NCBI GenBank assembly: GCA_002413075.1
Contig: DHWG01000087.1
Location: 928 to 12,758, forward strand
Reading direction: 5' to 3'
DNA: 11,831 bases
Source: Desulfosporosinus sp. UBA5188
Lineage (GTDB): Bacteria; Bacillota; Desulfitobacteriia; Desulfitobacteriales; Desulfitobacteriaceae
The notes under the pieces were generated by a model. That model was not told the DNA's origin, did not search any database, and saw only the letters and a program-made list of their open reading frames with translations. A program made the translations under genes and the position numbers. This document shows, one piece after another, positions 1 to 6,172 of this stretch (positions are counted from its first letter, which is position 1; each line of letters begins with the position of its first letter).

Positions 1-399
1 GCCGGTTTCCGAGCTTCGAAGATAGCCTTGGACCGGGCTAACGATAACCCGAAAATACGTTTTGAACTTAATGTCATCATTGAGGAAATCCTTGGGTCAG
101 ACCGTGTAGAAGGCGTTCGTATCCTCGATGTACTCAGTAAGGAAACACGTGAAATCACGGCAGATGGTGTTTTCATCTATGTTGGGACTGATCCTAACGC
201 CCAATTTATCAAGGGGGAAATTGAGACAGACGATAAAGGTTATATTCTGTCCAATTCTCTTTTGCAAACTAACATAGCAGGCGTATATGCTGCTGGAGAT
301 ATCCGTAACACGCCATTGAGACAAGTAGCTACGGCAGTTGGAGATGGTGCTTTGGCCGCGGTTGAAGTGGAAAAATTTCTTGCAGACAAAGTAGTTTAA
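1..399 (+). CDS. Thioredoxin-reductase-like flavoprotein, C-terminal part (5' end outside window)
   Basis: The reading frame is open from the first base and ends at TAA 397-399, leaving 132 residues. The C-terminal block AAGDIRNTPLRQVATAVGDG is the classic FAD-contacting signature of low-molecular-weight thioredoxin reductases and AhpF-like pyridine nucleotide-disulfide oxidoreductases. The upstream stretch (VEGVRILDVLSKETREITADGVFIYVG) matches the end of the NADPH domain, where the strand returns to the FAD domain. Family members transfer electrons from NAD(P)H through FAD to a CxxC pair and then to thioredoxin or a similar partner. The CxxC and the N-terminal GxGxxG lie upstream of the window, so true TrxB cannot be told apart from a ferredoxin-dependent or CxxC-less relative. 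The gene is separated from fixA by 292 bases and a dedicated promoter, so it is probably not part of the fix operon. Confidence 0.85.
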   Translation, partial: AGFRASKIALDRANDNPKIRFELNVIIEEILGSDRVEGVRILDVLSKETREITADGVFIYVGTDPNAQFIKGEIETDDKGYILSNSLLQTNIAGVYAAGDIRNTPLRQVATAVGDGALAAVEVEKFLADKVV

Positions 400-460
400 C
401 CGCTTAGTTCTCATGATACGAGTCAAGTTATAATATTGCCTATAGCTCTTCATCGTCTTT

Positions 461-495
461 GTACCCATAGTCACTGATGTCAGTGCTACGGGTAC
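461..495 (+). terminator. Imperfect hairpin downstream of the thioredoxin-reductase-like gene
   Basis: GTACCC (461-466), TAG (468-470) and CACTG (472-476) pair with CAGTG (481-485), CTA (486-488) and GGGTAC (490-495). There is one A/C mismatch and one bulged T, around an ATGT loop. It lies 61 bases after the stop codon, where a terminator is expected. No T-run follows it on either strand, so it is not a classic intrinsic terminator. It could be a weak terminator, an mRNA 3'-end protecting stem, or neither. Confidence 0.4.
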
Positions 496-550
496 TATCG
501 GTTCATGTCATTTATCCATAGGTTTATCCCGTGTTTATTTGTTCACCTTC

Positions 551-578
551 TATATTAGAATCAGAAAATTCTAATATA
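551..578. promoter_or_regulatory. Inverted repeat 1, probable operator upstream of fixA
   Basis: TATATTAGAAT (551-561) and ATTCTAATATA (568-578) are perfect 11-base inverted arms around the 6-base spacer CAGAAA. The centre (564.5) lies about 61.5 bases upstream of the start point predicted from the fixA promoter (about 626). That is the classic spacing for an activator of the CRP/FNR type that touches RNA polymerase from upstream. The arms do not match the CRP or FNR consensus, nor the TTAAT-N4-ATTAA dehalobox, so the binding protein is unknown. No T-tract follows, so this is more likely a protein-binding site than a terminator. Confidence 0.65.
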
Positions 579-580
579 AA

Positions 581-606
581 GTTATTAGACTTGATATTCT
601 AATAAC
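581..606. promoter_or_regulatory. Inverted repeat 2, probable operator covering the fixA -35 box
   Basis: GTTATTAGA (581-589) and TCTAATAAC (598-606) are perfect 9-base inverted arms around an 8-base spacer that contains the -35 hexamer. The repeat shares the half-site TATTAGA/TCTAATA with inverted repeat 1, and the two centres are 29 bases apart, close to three helical turns. The gap between half-sites is 8 bases here against 10 in repeat 1, so one dimer would have to tolerate two spacings. A protein bound here would be expected to block RNA polymerase or contact it directly. Confidence 0.65.
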
Positions 607-619
607 TTAGCACTATAAT
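591..619 (+). promoter_or_regulatory. Sigma-A type promoter of the fixABCX operon
   Basis: The -35 box TTGATA (591-596, five of six consensus bases) and the -10 box TATAAT (614-619, perfect) are 17 bases apart. The predicted start is near 626, giving a leader of about 66 bases before the GTG of fixA. The -35 box is enclosed by inverted repeat 2, which suggests that this promoter is regulated. Confidence 0.75.
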
Positions 620-646
620 GTACAATGTAACTAAATTGCTAGAGGG

Positions 647-673
647 TGTAATGGATAATAACGAATCATTACA
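647..673 (+). repeat. Small inverted repeat in the fixA leader
   Basis: TGTAATG (647-653) and CATTACA (667-673) are perfect 7-base arms separated by 13 bases. In RNA, a G-U pair (654/666) adds one more step. It ends three bases before the AGAGGAGGG ribosome binding site (676-684). It could be a weak mRNA hairpin that affects fixA translation, or a third operator. The stem is AU-rich, so its stability is doubtful. Confidence 0.4.
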
Positions 674-691
674 ATAGAGGAGGGAATCTTT

Positions 692-1528
692 GTGCATTTC
701 GTGGTCTGCCTTAAACAAGTTCCGGACACTTCCGAAGTACGAATCGATCCTATAACTAATACCCTCATGCGGGAGGGCGTACCCTCAATTATTAACCCGT
801 ACGATGCCCATGCCTTAGAAGAAGCAATGCGCCTAAAAGAAAAAGTTGGAGGAAAAGTAACCATCGTGAGTATGGGACCGCCGCAAGCTAAAGAAGCACT
901 AAAGAAAGCTATGTCTTATGGGGCGGATCGAGCGATCCTCTTAAGTGACCGTGCTTTTGGTGGTTCAGATTCTCTAGCTACTGCGTATATTCTCTCATCA
1001 GCCCTGAAAAAGATCCATGAAACCGAACCGATTGACCTCGTCTTTGCCGGAAAAGAAGCGATTGACGGAGATACCGCTCAAACGGGTCCGGGTATCGCTC
1101 AGCGTCTCGGATTTGCTCAATTAACCTACGTCATTAAGGTTAAAGAATTAACTGATAAGAATGTAACCGTCGTACGCAAGACTGAAAGCGGACGTCAGGT
1201 TGTCCAAGCGCAGTTACCTGCCTTGCTCACGGTGGAAAAAGAGTTGAACGATTTGCGTTACGCAACGCTACCCAATATGATGAAAGCCGCCGGATATGAA
1301 CCAGAGATGTGGAATGTAAAGAGTCTGCCGTTCGATCTAACCCAAATGGGCCTAAAGGGATCGCCTACCAGTGTCTCAAGAATTTTCGCACCACCTGGTC
1401 GTGATGGAGGAGAAATAATGGACGGAACCAAAGACCCTACTGGAACAGCCGCGTCCGTCGTTACAAAAATCTTCCAACAAAATATTCTTATGGTTAATCC
1501 CCTAGCGAAGGGAGGAAATCTCCAATGA
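692..1528 (+). CDS. fixA: Electron transfer flavoprotein beta subunit FixA (EtfB)
   Basis: FixA is the 278-residue beta subunit of an electron transfer flavoprotein that pairs with FixB. It carries the NPYDAHALEEA segment (residues 35-45) and the nucleotide-binding loop DGDTAQTGP (125-133), both typical of EtfB. The fixABCX gene set places it in the bifurcating group, in which the beta subunit holds the FAD that splits electrons from NADH. That assignment is family knowledge, not something the sequence proves. The start is GTG 692, chosen because AGAGGAGGG (676-684) sits 7 bases upstream and the protein then begins MHFVVCLKQVPDT, as in the family. It is the first gene of the operon, behind a promoter with two inverted repeats. 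Its stop overlaps the fixB start (ATGA, 1525-1528), implying translational coupling. Confidence 0.95.
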   Translation: MHFVVCLKQVPDTSEVRIDPITNTLMREGVPSIINPYDAHALEEAMRLKEKVGGKVTIVSMGPPQAKEALKKAMSYGADRAILLSDRAFGGSDSLATAYILSSALKKIHETEPIDLVFAGKEAIDGDTAQTGPGIAQRLGFAQLTYVIKVKELTDKNVTVVRKTESGRQVVQAQLPALLTVEKELNDLRYATLPNMMKAAGYEPEMWNVKSLPFDLTQMGLKGSPTSVSRIFAPPGRDGGEIMDGTKDPTGTAASVVTKIFQQNILMVNPLAKGGNLQ

Positions 1529-2856
1529 CGGTCTTAATTGATAAAGCTAAATGTATTGGTTGTGGAGCGTGCACCGTAGAATGTCCAGTCGAAGCACTTG
1601 ACCTCGTTGATGGGCTGGCAGTGGTTGATGCAAAGAAATGTAACGACTTGGGTAAATGTCTCACCGTATGTCCGACTGATGCCTTGTCTTTACCCAATCA
1701 ACCCGCTAAACCCAAAGGAAAACTTGATCCAGAAGCTGGTGCTAAATTAAATCTTAAAGATCCTCTGCCTGAATCCGTTAAGGATTACGCCACCGGTAAC
1801 GAGAAAAAGACTATCCGAGCACAGGTTGCACCAGTTGCTGGTGGAGATGTGTGGAGTGGTGTCTGGGTTATTATTGAATATACCAACGGGAAAATTGCCC
1901 CAGTATCTTGGGAATTACTAGGAGAAGGACGTAAACTTGCCGACGCAATAGGGTGTGGGTTGAGCGGCGTCATCACAGGTCACATGGTTGATAGTGTGAT
2001 TCCCGAAGCCTTCGCTTATGGGGCTGAAAAAGTTTATGTCATTGATCACCCAGTACTTAAAGATTACCGCACTGAACCTTATGCTGAAGCGATGGTTAGT
2101 CTAATTACTAAATATCAACCGGAGATTATTTTAATGGGCGCAACGTCTGTGGGTCGAGATGTTTTTCCGGCTGTTGCCACTAAAATGCAAACCGGTTTAA
2201 CCGCTGACTGTACAGTTCTTGGTATCGATCCAGAAACTAAGCTTTTACTACAAACACGTCCTGCTTTCGGTGGAAATATTATGGCGACGATTATGTGTCG
2301 TACCAGTCGTCCACAAATGTCTACCGTTCGTCCAAGAGTTATGGAAATGCCCGAACGTGTTGATGGACGCGAAGGAGAGCTGATCCGCGAGGAATTTAAC
2401 TCTAACGAGAGCGATTTCCACACGAAAGTTCTCGAGTTTATCATCTCCGATGCCAAGAATGCCTTCTTAGATAAAGCTGAAGTCATTGTATCTGTTGGCT
2501 TGGGTCTTGGCGCAAAAAGAAACTTAGTCCTTGCTGAAGAATTAGCCGAAGTCTTAGGGGCTACTCTTGCAGGCTCACGAGGCGCAGTCGAGGCAGGTTG
2601 GCTCACACATGATCAACAAGTCGGGCAATCTGGGGTGACCGTTCGACCTAAAGTTTATATCGCCATCGGGATCTCTGGTGCTATTCAGCATTTGGTCGGG
2701 ATGGAAACCTCAGACTTCATTATCGCTATTAACAATGATCCAGAGGCTTCAATCTTAAAAGTTGCGAATTATGGTATTGTCGGAGATCTTTTTCAAATCG
2801 TACCTGCGCTGACGGCAGAGTTTAAAAAACGCCTTCAGCACGGCGTGGCAAATTAA
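1525..2856 (+). CDS. fixB: Electron transfer flavoprotein alpha subunit FixB with N-terminal ferredoxin domain
   Basis: FixB (443 residues) is the alpha subunit of the FixAB electron transfer flavoprotein. Residues 1-55 form a bacterial ferredoxin-type domain, absent from simple EtfA proteins and known from several anaerobe EtfAs. The first cluster motif is complete (C10, C13, C16 and then C20-P). The second reads C39, L42, C45, C49-P, so leucine replaces the expected cysteine at 42. A linker (about 56-100) leads to the EtfA N-domain and then the C-terminal FAD domain, with AVEAGW, QVGQSG, IAIGISGAIQH and the AINNDPEASI/YGIVGDLF stretch that binds FAD. AAGGGAGG (1508-1515) precedes ATG 1525, and the start overlaps the fixA stop. 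The ferredoxin domain probably offers an electron entry or exit route to the flavins. The altered cluster II is likely either a [3Fe-4S] centre or missing. Confidence 0.95.
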   Translation: MTVLIDKAKCIGCGACTVECPVEALDLVDGLAVVDAKKCNDLGKCLTVCPTDALSLPNQPAKPKGKLDPEAGAKLNLKDPLPESVKDYATGNEKKTIRAQVAPVAGGDVWSGVWVIIEYTNGKIAPVSWELLGEGRKLADAIGCGLSGVITGHMVDSVIPEAFAYGAEKVYVIDHPVLKDYRTEPYAEAMVSLITKYQPEIILMGATSVGRDVFPAVATKMQTGLTADCTVLGIDPETKLLLQTRPAFGGNIMATIMCRTSRPQMSTVRPRVMEMPERVDGREGELIREEFNSNESDFHTKVLEFIISDAKNAFLDKAEVIVSVGLGLGAKRNLVLAEELAEVLGATLAGSRGAVEAGWLTHDQQVGQSGVTVRPKVYIAIGISGAIQHLVGMETSDFIIAINNDPEASILKVANYGIVGDLFQIVPALTAEFKKRLQHGVAN

Positions 2857-2868
2857 GGAGGGGCAAAC

Positions 2869-4161
2869 ATGGAAAACTTTGATGTAATCGTCGTTGGAGG
2901 CGGACCTGCTGGCCTGTCTGCCGCGCTCAGTGCTGCTAAAGCTGGCATGAAAACTGTAGTCATTGAACGCGGGGATTATCCAGGAACCAAGAATGTCATG
3001 GGAGGCATACTGTATACAAAAGCAACCGACATGGTCGTTCCGGAGTTTTGGAAAGAAGCACCGTTAGAACGTCCCATCATTGAGCAACGGATTGCTATGT
3101 TAAGCGGCGATGAGTCAATCATGGCTGGTTATCGTGATCCTGCTTGGGGCGTTGAACCCTTTAATGCGCATTCAATTTTACGAGTTAAGTTCGACAGCTG
3201 GTTAGCTAAACAAGCTGAAAAAGCTGGTGTACTGATTCTTACCGAAACTTTAGTCGAAGATTTACTTTATCAAGACGATCGAGTCGTAGGCGTTCGAACT
3301 GGACGAGCTGAAGGGGATTTAGGCGCAAAAGTGGTTATCATAGCGGAAGGTGTTAATAACTTCTTAGCTGTAAAAGCTGGCCTTGCTAAACCCTTAAAAC
3401 CCCAAGCGGTTGCAGTTACAGTGAAAGAAGTTATTGCCTTGCCTAAAGAAAAGATAGAAGACCGTTTCTGTCTGGATGAAGGACAAGGGGCTACGATCGA
3501 ACTCTATGGAGATTCTACCGCGGGGTTAATGGGTGTAGGTTTTATTTACACCAATAAAGAATCAATTTCCATTGGCGTTGGAGCAATTTTGGATCCTATG
3601 ATACGTAATAATTGGACACCCAATGATCTACTGGAAAATTTAAAATCTAAGCCTTATGTCAAACGTCTTCTTCAAGGTGGCGAAACCAAAGAATATTTGG
3701 CTCACCTAATCCCTGAAGGTGGGTACACCTCGGTGCCTAAACTTCATCGACAAGGAGTCCTTGTTGTAGGTGATACGGCCATGCTCATGAATTCATTAAA
3801 TCGAGAAGGTTCAAATCTCGCGATGATATCTGGTAAAATTGCTGGTGAAGTCGCTGCGCAGACCATTAAGACCGGAGATGTTAGCGATCAAGCGATGACG
3901 GTTTACGAAACTCGCTTGCGAGACTCCTTCGTACTTAAAGACCTACACCATTATCGCCATATGGGTATGTTCTTTGAGAAGAATGAGCACCTCTTAAAAA
4001 CTTATCCGAAACTACTTTCTCAAGCTGCAAAGATGTATTTATCAGCTGATGGCACACCCAAGAAGGCACGTCAAAAAGAAATTATTAAGATGGCCTTCGA
4101 ACATCGCTCAAAACTCGGTCTTATCAAGGATGTTTATGGGGCATGGAGGGCACTGTTATGA
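2869..4161 (+). CDS. fixC: FixC, ETF:quinone-oxidoreductase-like flavoprotein
   Basis: FixC (430 residues, normal length) is an FAD protein related to ETF-ubiquinone oxidoreductase and geranylgeranyl reductase. It begins with a Rossmann dinucleotide fold: VVGGGPAG (residues 8-15) and the acidic end of strand two at E33, followed by the GTKNVMGG loop typical of FixC. A second FAD motif, VVGDTAMLMNSLNREGSNLAM, lies near residue 300. In the FixABCX complex it takes electrons from the ETF on the high-potential branch and passes them to quinone at the membrane. No transmembrane helix is evident. AAGGAGGGG (2855-2863) overlaps the fixB stop, and ATG 2869 follows at a good distance. The stop overlaps the fixX start (ATGA, 4158-4161). 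Confidence 0.94.
   Translation: MENFDVIVVGGGPAGLSAALSAAKAGMKTVVIERGDYPGTKNVMGGILYTKATDMVVPEFWKEAPLERPIIEQRIAMLSGDESIMAGYRDPAWGVEPFNAHSILRVKFDSWLAKQAEKAGVLILTETLVEDLLYQDDRVVGVRTGRAEGDLGAKVVIIAEGVNNFLAVKAGLAKPLKPQAVAVTVKEVIALPKEKIEDRFCLDEGQGATIELYGDSTAGLMGVGFIYTNKESISIGVGAILDPMIRNNWTPNDLLENLKSKPYVKRLLQGGETKEYLAHLIPEGGYTSVPKLHRQGVLVVGDTAMLMNSLNREGSNLAMISGKIAGEVAAQTIKTGDVSDQAMTVYETRLRDSFVLKDLHHYRHMGMFFEKNEHLLKTYPKLLSQAAKMYLSADGTPKKARQKEIIKMAFEHRSKLGLIKDVYGAWRALL
4145..4150 (+). promoter_or_regulatory. Ribosome binding site that fixes the fixX start
   Basis: GGAGGG lies 7 bases before ATG 4158. An in-frame upstream ATG at 4143 overlaps this site and has no ribosome binding site of its own, so 4158 is the better start. 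Confidence 0.8.
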
Positions 4162-4439
4162 AACTAGATGATAAACTTTTTCTGGTACGGTTTAATACCG
4201 ATAAGTTAAATCACATTAAGATCAAGGATCCTAATGTATGCTTGAAGCAGTGTGAAGATAAGCCCTGTACACGTTTTTGTCCGGCCCATGTCTATGATTG
4301 GGATGAAGAAGAAAAACGCATATCTGTTGGGTACGAAGGGTGCCTCGAGTGTGGGACATGTCTTATTGGCTGCCCTTTTGGCAACATTGACTGGAAGTAC
4401 CCTAGAGGTGGCTTTGGCGTATCGTGGAAAAACGGTTAA
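4158..4439 (+). CDS. fixX: FixX, ferredoxin-like protein of the FixABCX complex
   Basis: FixX (93 residues) is a small iron-sulfur protein that acts with FixC as the quinone-side electron acceptor of the FixAB flavoprotein. Two cysteine groups are visible: C28, C32, C37, C41-P and C62-LE-C65-GT-C68-LIG-C72-P. The family ending is also present: EGCLECGTC followed by IDWKYPRGGFGVSWKNG. All eight cysteines expected for two clusters are present, in contrast to the incomplete second motif in FixB. I chose ATG 4158 because it has a ribosome binding site and makes the usual ATGA overlap with fixC. It is the last gene of the operon, and an intrinsic terminator follows 37 bases after the stop. Confidence 0.95.
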   Translation: MKLDDKLFLVRFNTDKLNHIKIKDPNVCLKQCEDKPCTRFCPAHVYDWDEEEKRISVGYEGCLECGTCLIGCPFGNIDWKYPRGGFGVSWKNG

Positions 4440-4476
4440 TTTCATATCTGAAAACTTCATAGGGAGAAATAGAGCA

Positions 4477-4516
4477 AGAGCAGTGATGGCTTAAAGGCCA
4501 CTACTGCTCTTTTTTT
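4477..4516 (+). terminator. Intrinsic terminator of the fix operon
   Basis: AGAGCAGT (4477-4484) and TGGC (4487-4490) pair with GCCA (4497-4500) and ACTGCTCT (4503-4510) around the loop TTAAAG, with a two-base internal mismatch. A run of seven T (4510-4516) follows. This is a textbook Rho-independent terminator. The end of its T-tract is also the start of the larE -35 box. Confidence 0.92.
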
Positions 4517-4543
4517 GACATGCATTTATCCAATAGATAGAAT
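4515..4543 (+). promoter_or_regulatory. Promoter of the larEBC-rhomboid operon
   Basis: The -35 box TTGACA (4515-4520, perfect) and the -10 box TAGAAT (4538-4543, five of six) are 17 bases apart. The -35 box shares its first two T with the fix terminator T-tract. The start point would be near 4550, only about 12 bases before the TTG start and within the ribosome binding site, so the leader would be unusually short. There is no room for a riboswitch. Confidence 0.75.
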
Positions 4544-4547
4544 AGGG

Positions 4548-4554
4548 AAGGAGG
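4548..4554 (+). promoter_or_regulatory. Ribosome binding site that decides the larE TTG start
   Basis: AAGGAGG lies 7 bases before TTG 4562 and 10 before TTG 4565, but 16 before the first ATG (4571). A TTG start is therefore favoured. The choice between the two adjacent TTG codons is not firm. Confidence 0.6.
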
Positions 4555-4561
4555 AAGGGAT

Positions 4562-5401
4562 TTGTTGAATATGGACAAACAAGTAATTGAGCAAGCATTT
4601 AATAAAGAAGCACAACTTATCAAACGATTAAAGTCCTTCAACAATGTCTTGGTGGCCTTTTCTGGAGGTGTTGATTCGACGTATTTACTTGCTGTTGCTC
4701 AAGAGTCTTTAAAGGAACAATGTAAAGCCGTGTTTGCGCGCGGACCCATGATCTCTTCTGAAGAACAGAAGGAAGCCATGGCGATCGTGCAACAATTCGA
4801 TTTTCCTGTTGAAGTCATTGATTTGAATATATTGGACTTAGAGGGGTTCCGAGAGAATTCGTCAGAGCGCTGTTACTATTGCAAGAAAAAAATCTTCCAG
4901 ACCTTTCTAGAGTATAGTGAACGCTCTGGTTCTTATTCAGTGATAGACGGGACAAATGCTTCAGACACTACGGACTATCGTCCTGGCCGGCTAGCGCTTA
5001 AAGAGTTAGGGATTTTAAGTCCACTCCTCGAAGTCGGTCTTACTAAAGCAGAAATTCGGCTATTATCTAAACGCCGGCATTTACCGACCTGGAATAAGCC
5101 GTCTATGGCATGTCTAGCTTCTCGGGTGCCTTTTGGAGACACGATCACGGCGGAACTACTTCAACGAGTTGCGGATGCGGAAGCGATCCTTCATCATTTA
5201 GGCTACTTAGAATCTCGGGTAAGGGTCCATAAGGATATTGCCCGAATTGAAATTCCGGTCGAAAGCTTCTCCACATTCCTTCAGCATCGTACAGAAGTCA
5301 CGGTCTTAATGCTCAAACTTGGCTTTACATTTGTGACCTTAGACTTAATGGGTCTTCGGTCAGGTAGCCTCAACCCCATTCAAAAGGAGGGTCATGGATG
5401 A
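4562..5401 (+). CDS. larE: LarE, ATP-dependent sulfurtransferase for the nickel-pincer cofactor
   Basis: LarE (279 residues) activates the pyridinium dicarboxylate mononucleotide made by LarB with ATP and converts its two carboxylates to thiocarboxylates. The PP-loop SGGVDS (residues 34-39) marks the ATP pyrophosphatase domain. C104-YY-C107 and C184 (in SMACLASRVPFG) form a CxxC plus C set. In Lactobacillus plantarum LarE, a single cysteine in the latter motif gives up its sulfur. In enzymes with three cysteines, such as the Thermotoga one, they hold a [4Fe-4S] cluster and sulfur is delivered catalytically. This protein therefore looks like the iron-sulfur type. The start is TTG, decided by its ribosome binding site. 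The stop overlaps larB by ATGA (5398-5401). Confidence 0.93.
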   Translation: MLNMDKQVIEQAFNKEAQLIKRLKSFNNVLVAFSGGVDSTYLLAVAQESLKEQCKAVFARGPMISSEEQKEAMAIVQQFDFPVEVIDLNILDLEGFRENSSERCYYCKKKIFQTFLEYSERSGSYSVIDGTNASDTTDYRPGRLALKELGILSPLLEVGLTKAEIRLLSKRRHLPTWNKPSMACLASRVPFGDTITAELLQRVADAEAILHHLGYLESRVRVHKDIARIEIPVESFSTFLQHRTEVTVLMLKLGFTFVTLDLMGLRSGSLNPIQKEGHG

Positions 5402-6159
5402 ATGAAGAAACCATAAAGGCCCTACTTGAATCTGTCCAACAAGGAGCATGTTCCCCCGCCGAGGCGTTACTTCAATTAAAAGATCTTCCTTATGAAGACC
5501 TGGGGTTTGCACGGTTGGATCATCACCGAGGTCTTCGCACGGGACAATCAGAAGTAATTTTCTGTCAAGGGAAGCAACCTGACCAAATTATTTCTATCTT
5601 ATCTCACTTAGGTGCCAAGGCTAAAAATGTGTTGGCTACCCGTCTCGATCCTGAAACTGCCGACAAAATCCTACCCCATTTTCCGAGTGCCTACTATGAT
5701 TCTCTAGCATGCTGTCTTCTTCTTCGTCCGTTAGAAGAGCCGACTATTTCCGGCAGAATCCTCATAATGACCGCAGGGACTGCCGATCTTCCAGTCGCTC
5801 AAGAAGCCATGCTGACAGCTCGCTATATGGGACACGAGGTTGATACACTATTTGACGTTGGCGTTGCAGGTATACACCGACTGCTCGGTCAGAGAGCGTT
5901 AATGGAACGGGCAGAGGTGCTAATCGTTGTTGCAGGAATGGAAGGTGCCTTAGCCAGCGTTGTGGGAGGTCTGGTCGAACAACCTGTTATCGCGGTACCA
6001 ACCAGTGTGGGTTATGGTGCTCACTTTCAAGGACTAGCCGCCTTACTGAGTATGTTGAATAGTTGCGCTTCTGGAATTGGCGTGGTTAATATTGATAACG
6101 GCTTTGGGGCAGCTTCTTTAGCTTCAGCGATTGTGCGCCGTATTTCGAGAAATAGATAG
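5398..6159 (+). CDS. larB: LarB, nicotinate adenine dinucleotide carboxylase/hydrolase
   Basis: LarB (253 residues) carries out the first step of nickel-pincer cofactor synthesis. It carboxylates C5 of the pyridinium ring of nicotinate adenine dinucleotide and hydrolyses the phosphoanhydride, releasing AMP. The N-terminal half contains the family stretch LDHHRGLRTGQSEVIFC (about 40-56). The C-terminal half is a PurE-like domain: MTAGTADLPVAQEA (124-137), GMEGALASVVGGL and AVPTSVGYG. C223 in the segment NSCASGIGVVNIDNGFGA matches the cysteine that forms a transient adduct with the substrate. AAGGAGG (5384-5390) lies 7 bases before ATG 5398, and the start overlaps the larE stop. The length is normal for the family. 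Confidence 0.95.
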   Translation: MNEETIKALLESVQQGACSPAEALLQLKDLPYEDLGFARLDHHRGLRTGQSEVIFCQGKQPDQIISILSHLGAKAKNVLATRLDPETADKILPHFPSAYYDSLACCLLLRPLEEPTISGRILIMTAGTADLPVAQEAMLTARYMGHEVDTLFDVGVAGIHRLLGQRALMERAEVLIVVAGMEGALASVVGGLVEQPVIAVPTSVGYGAHFQGLAALLSMLNSCASGIGVVNIDNGFGAASLASAIVRRISRNR

Positions 6160-6165
6160 GAGGAG
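6158..6165 (+). promoter_or_regulatory. Ribosome binding site that decides the larC TTG start
   Basis: AGGAGGAG overlaps the end of larB and lies 7 bases before TTG 6173. GTG 6165 and TTG 6168 are in a frame that stops at once. The in-frame TTG at 6131 lies well upstream of the site and within larB. TTG 6173 is therefore the start, and the protein begins MRTLYWDTFAGISGDM as in the family. Confidence 0.8.
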
Positions 6166-6172
6166 TGTTGAC

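Noticed and set aside
551..578. Inverted repeat 1 as an intrinsic terminator for the upstream flavoprotein gene.
   Set aside because: The stem is almost all A/T and no T-run follows on either strand. Its position relative to the fixA promoter fits an operator better.
551..606. The two inverted repeats as a short CRISPR array.
   Set aside because: The units are short palindromes with a common half-site and no spacer of normal length, and no cas gene is present.
2115..2606. A 163-codon open frame on the minus strand within fixB.
   Set aside because: It is antisense to well-conserved EtfA sequence, has a low-complexity serine/arginine-rich composition and no ribosome binding site that I can support.
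4252..4494. An 80-codon open frame overlapping fixX and running to the terminator.
   Set aside because: It lies out of frame over conserved FixX codons, has no family features and ends inside the terminator hairpin. It is a shadow of fixX.
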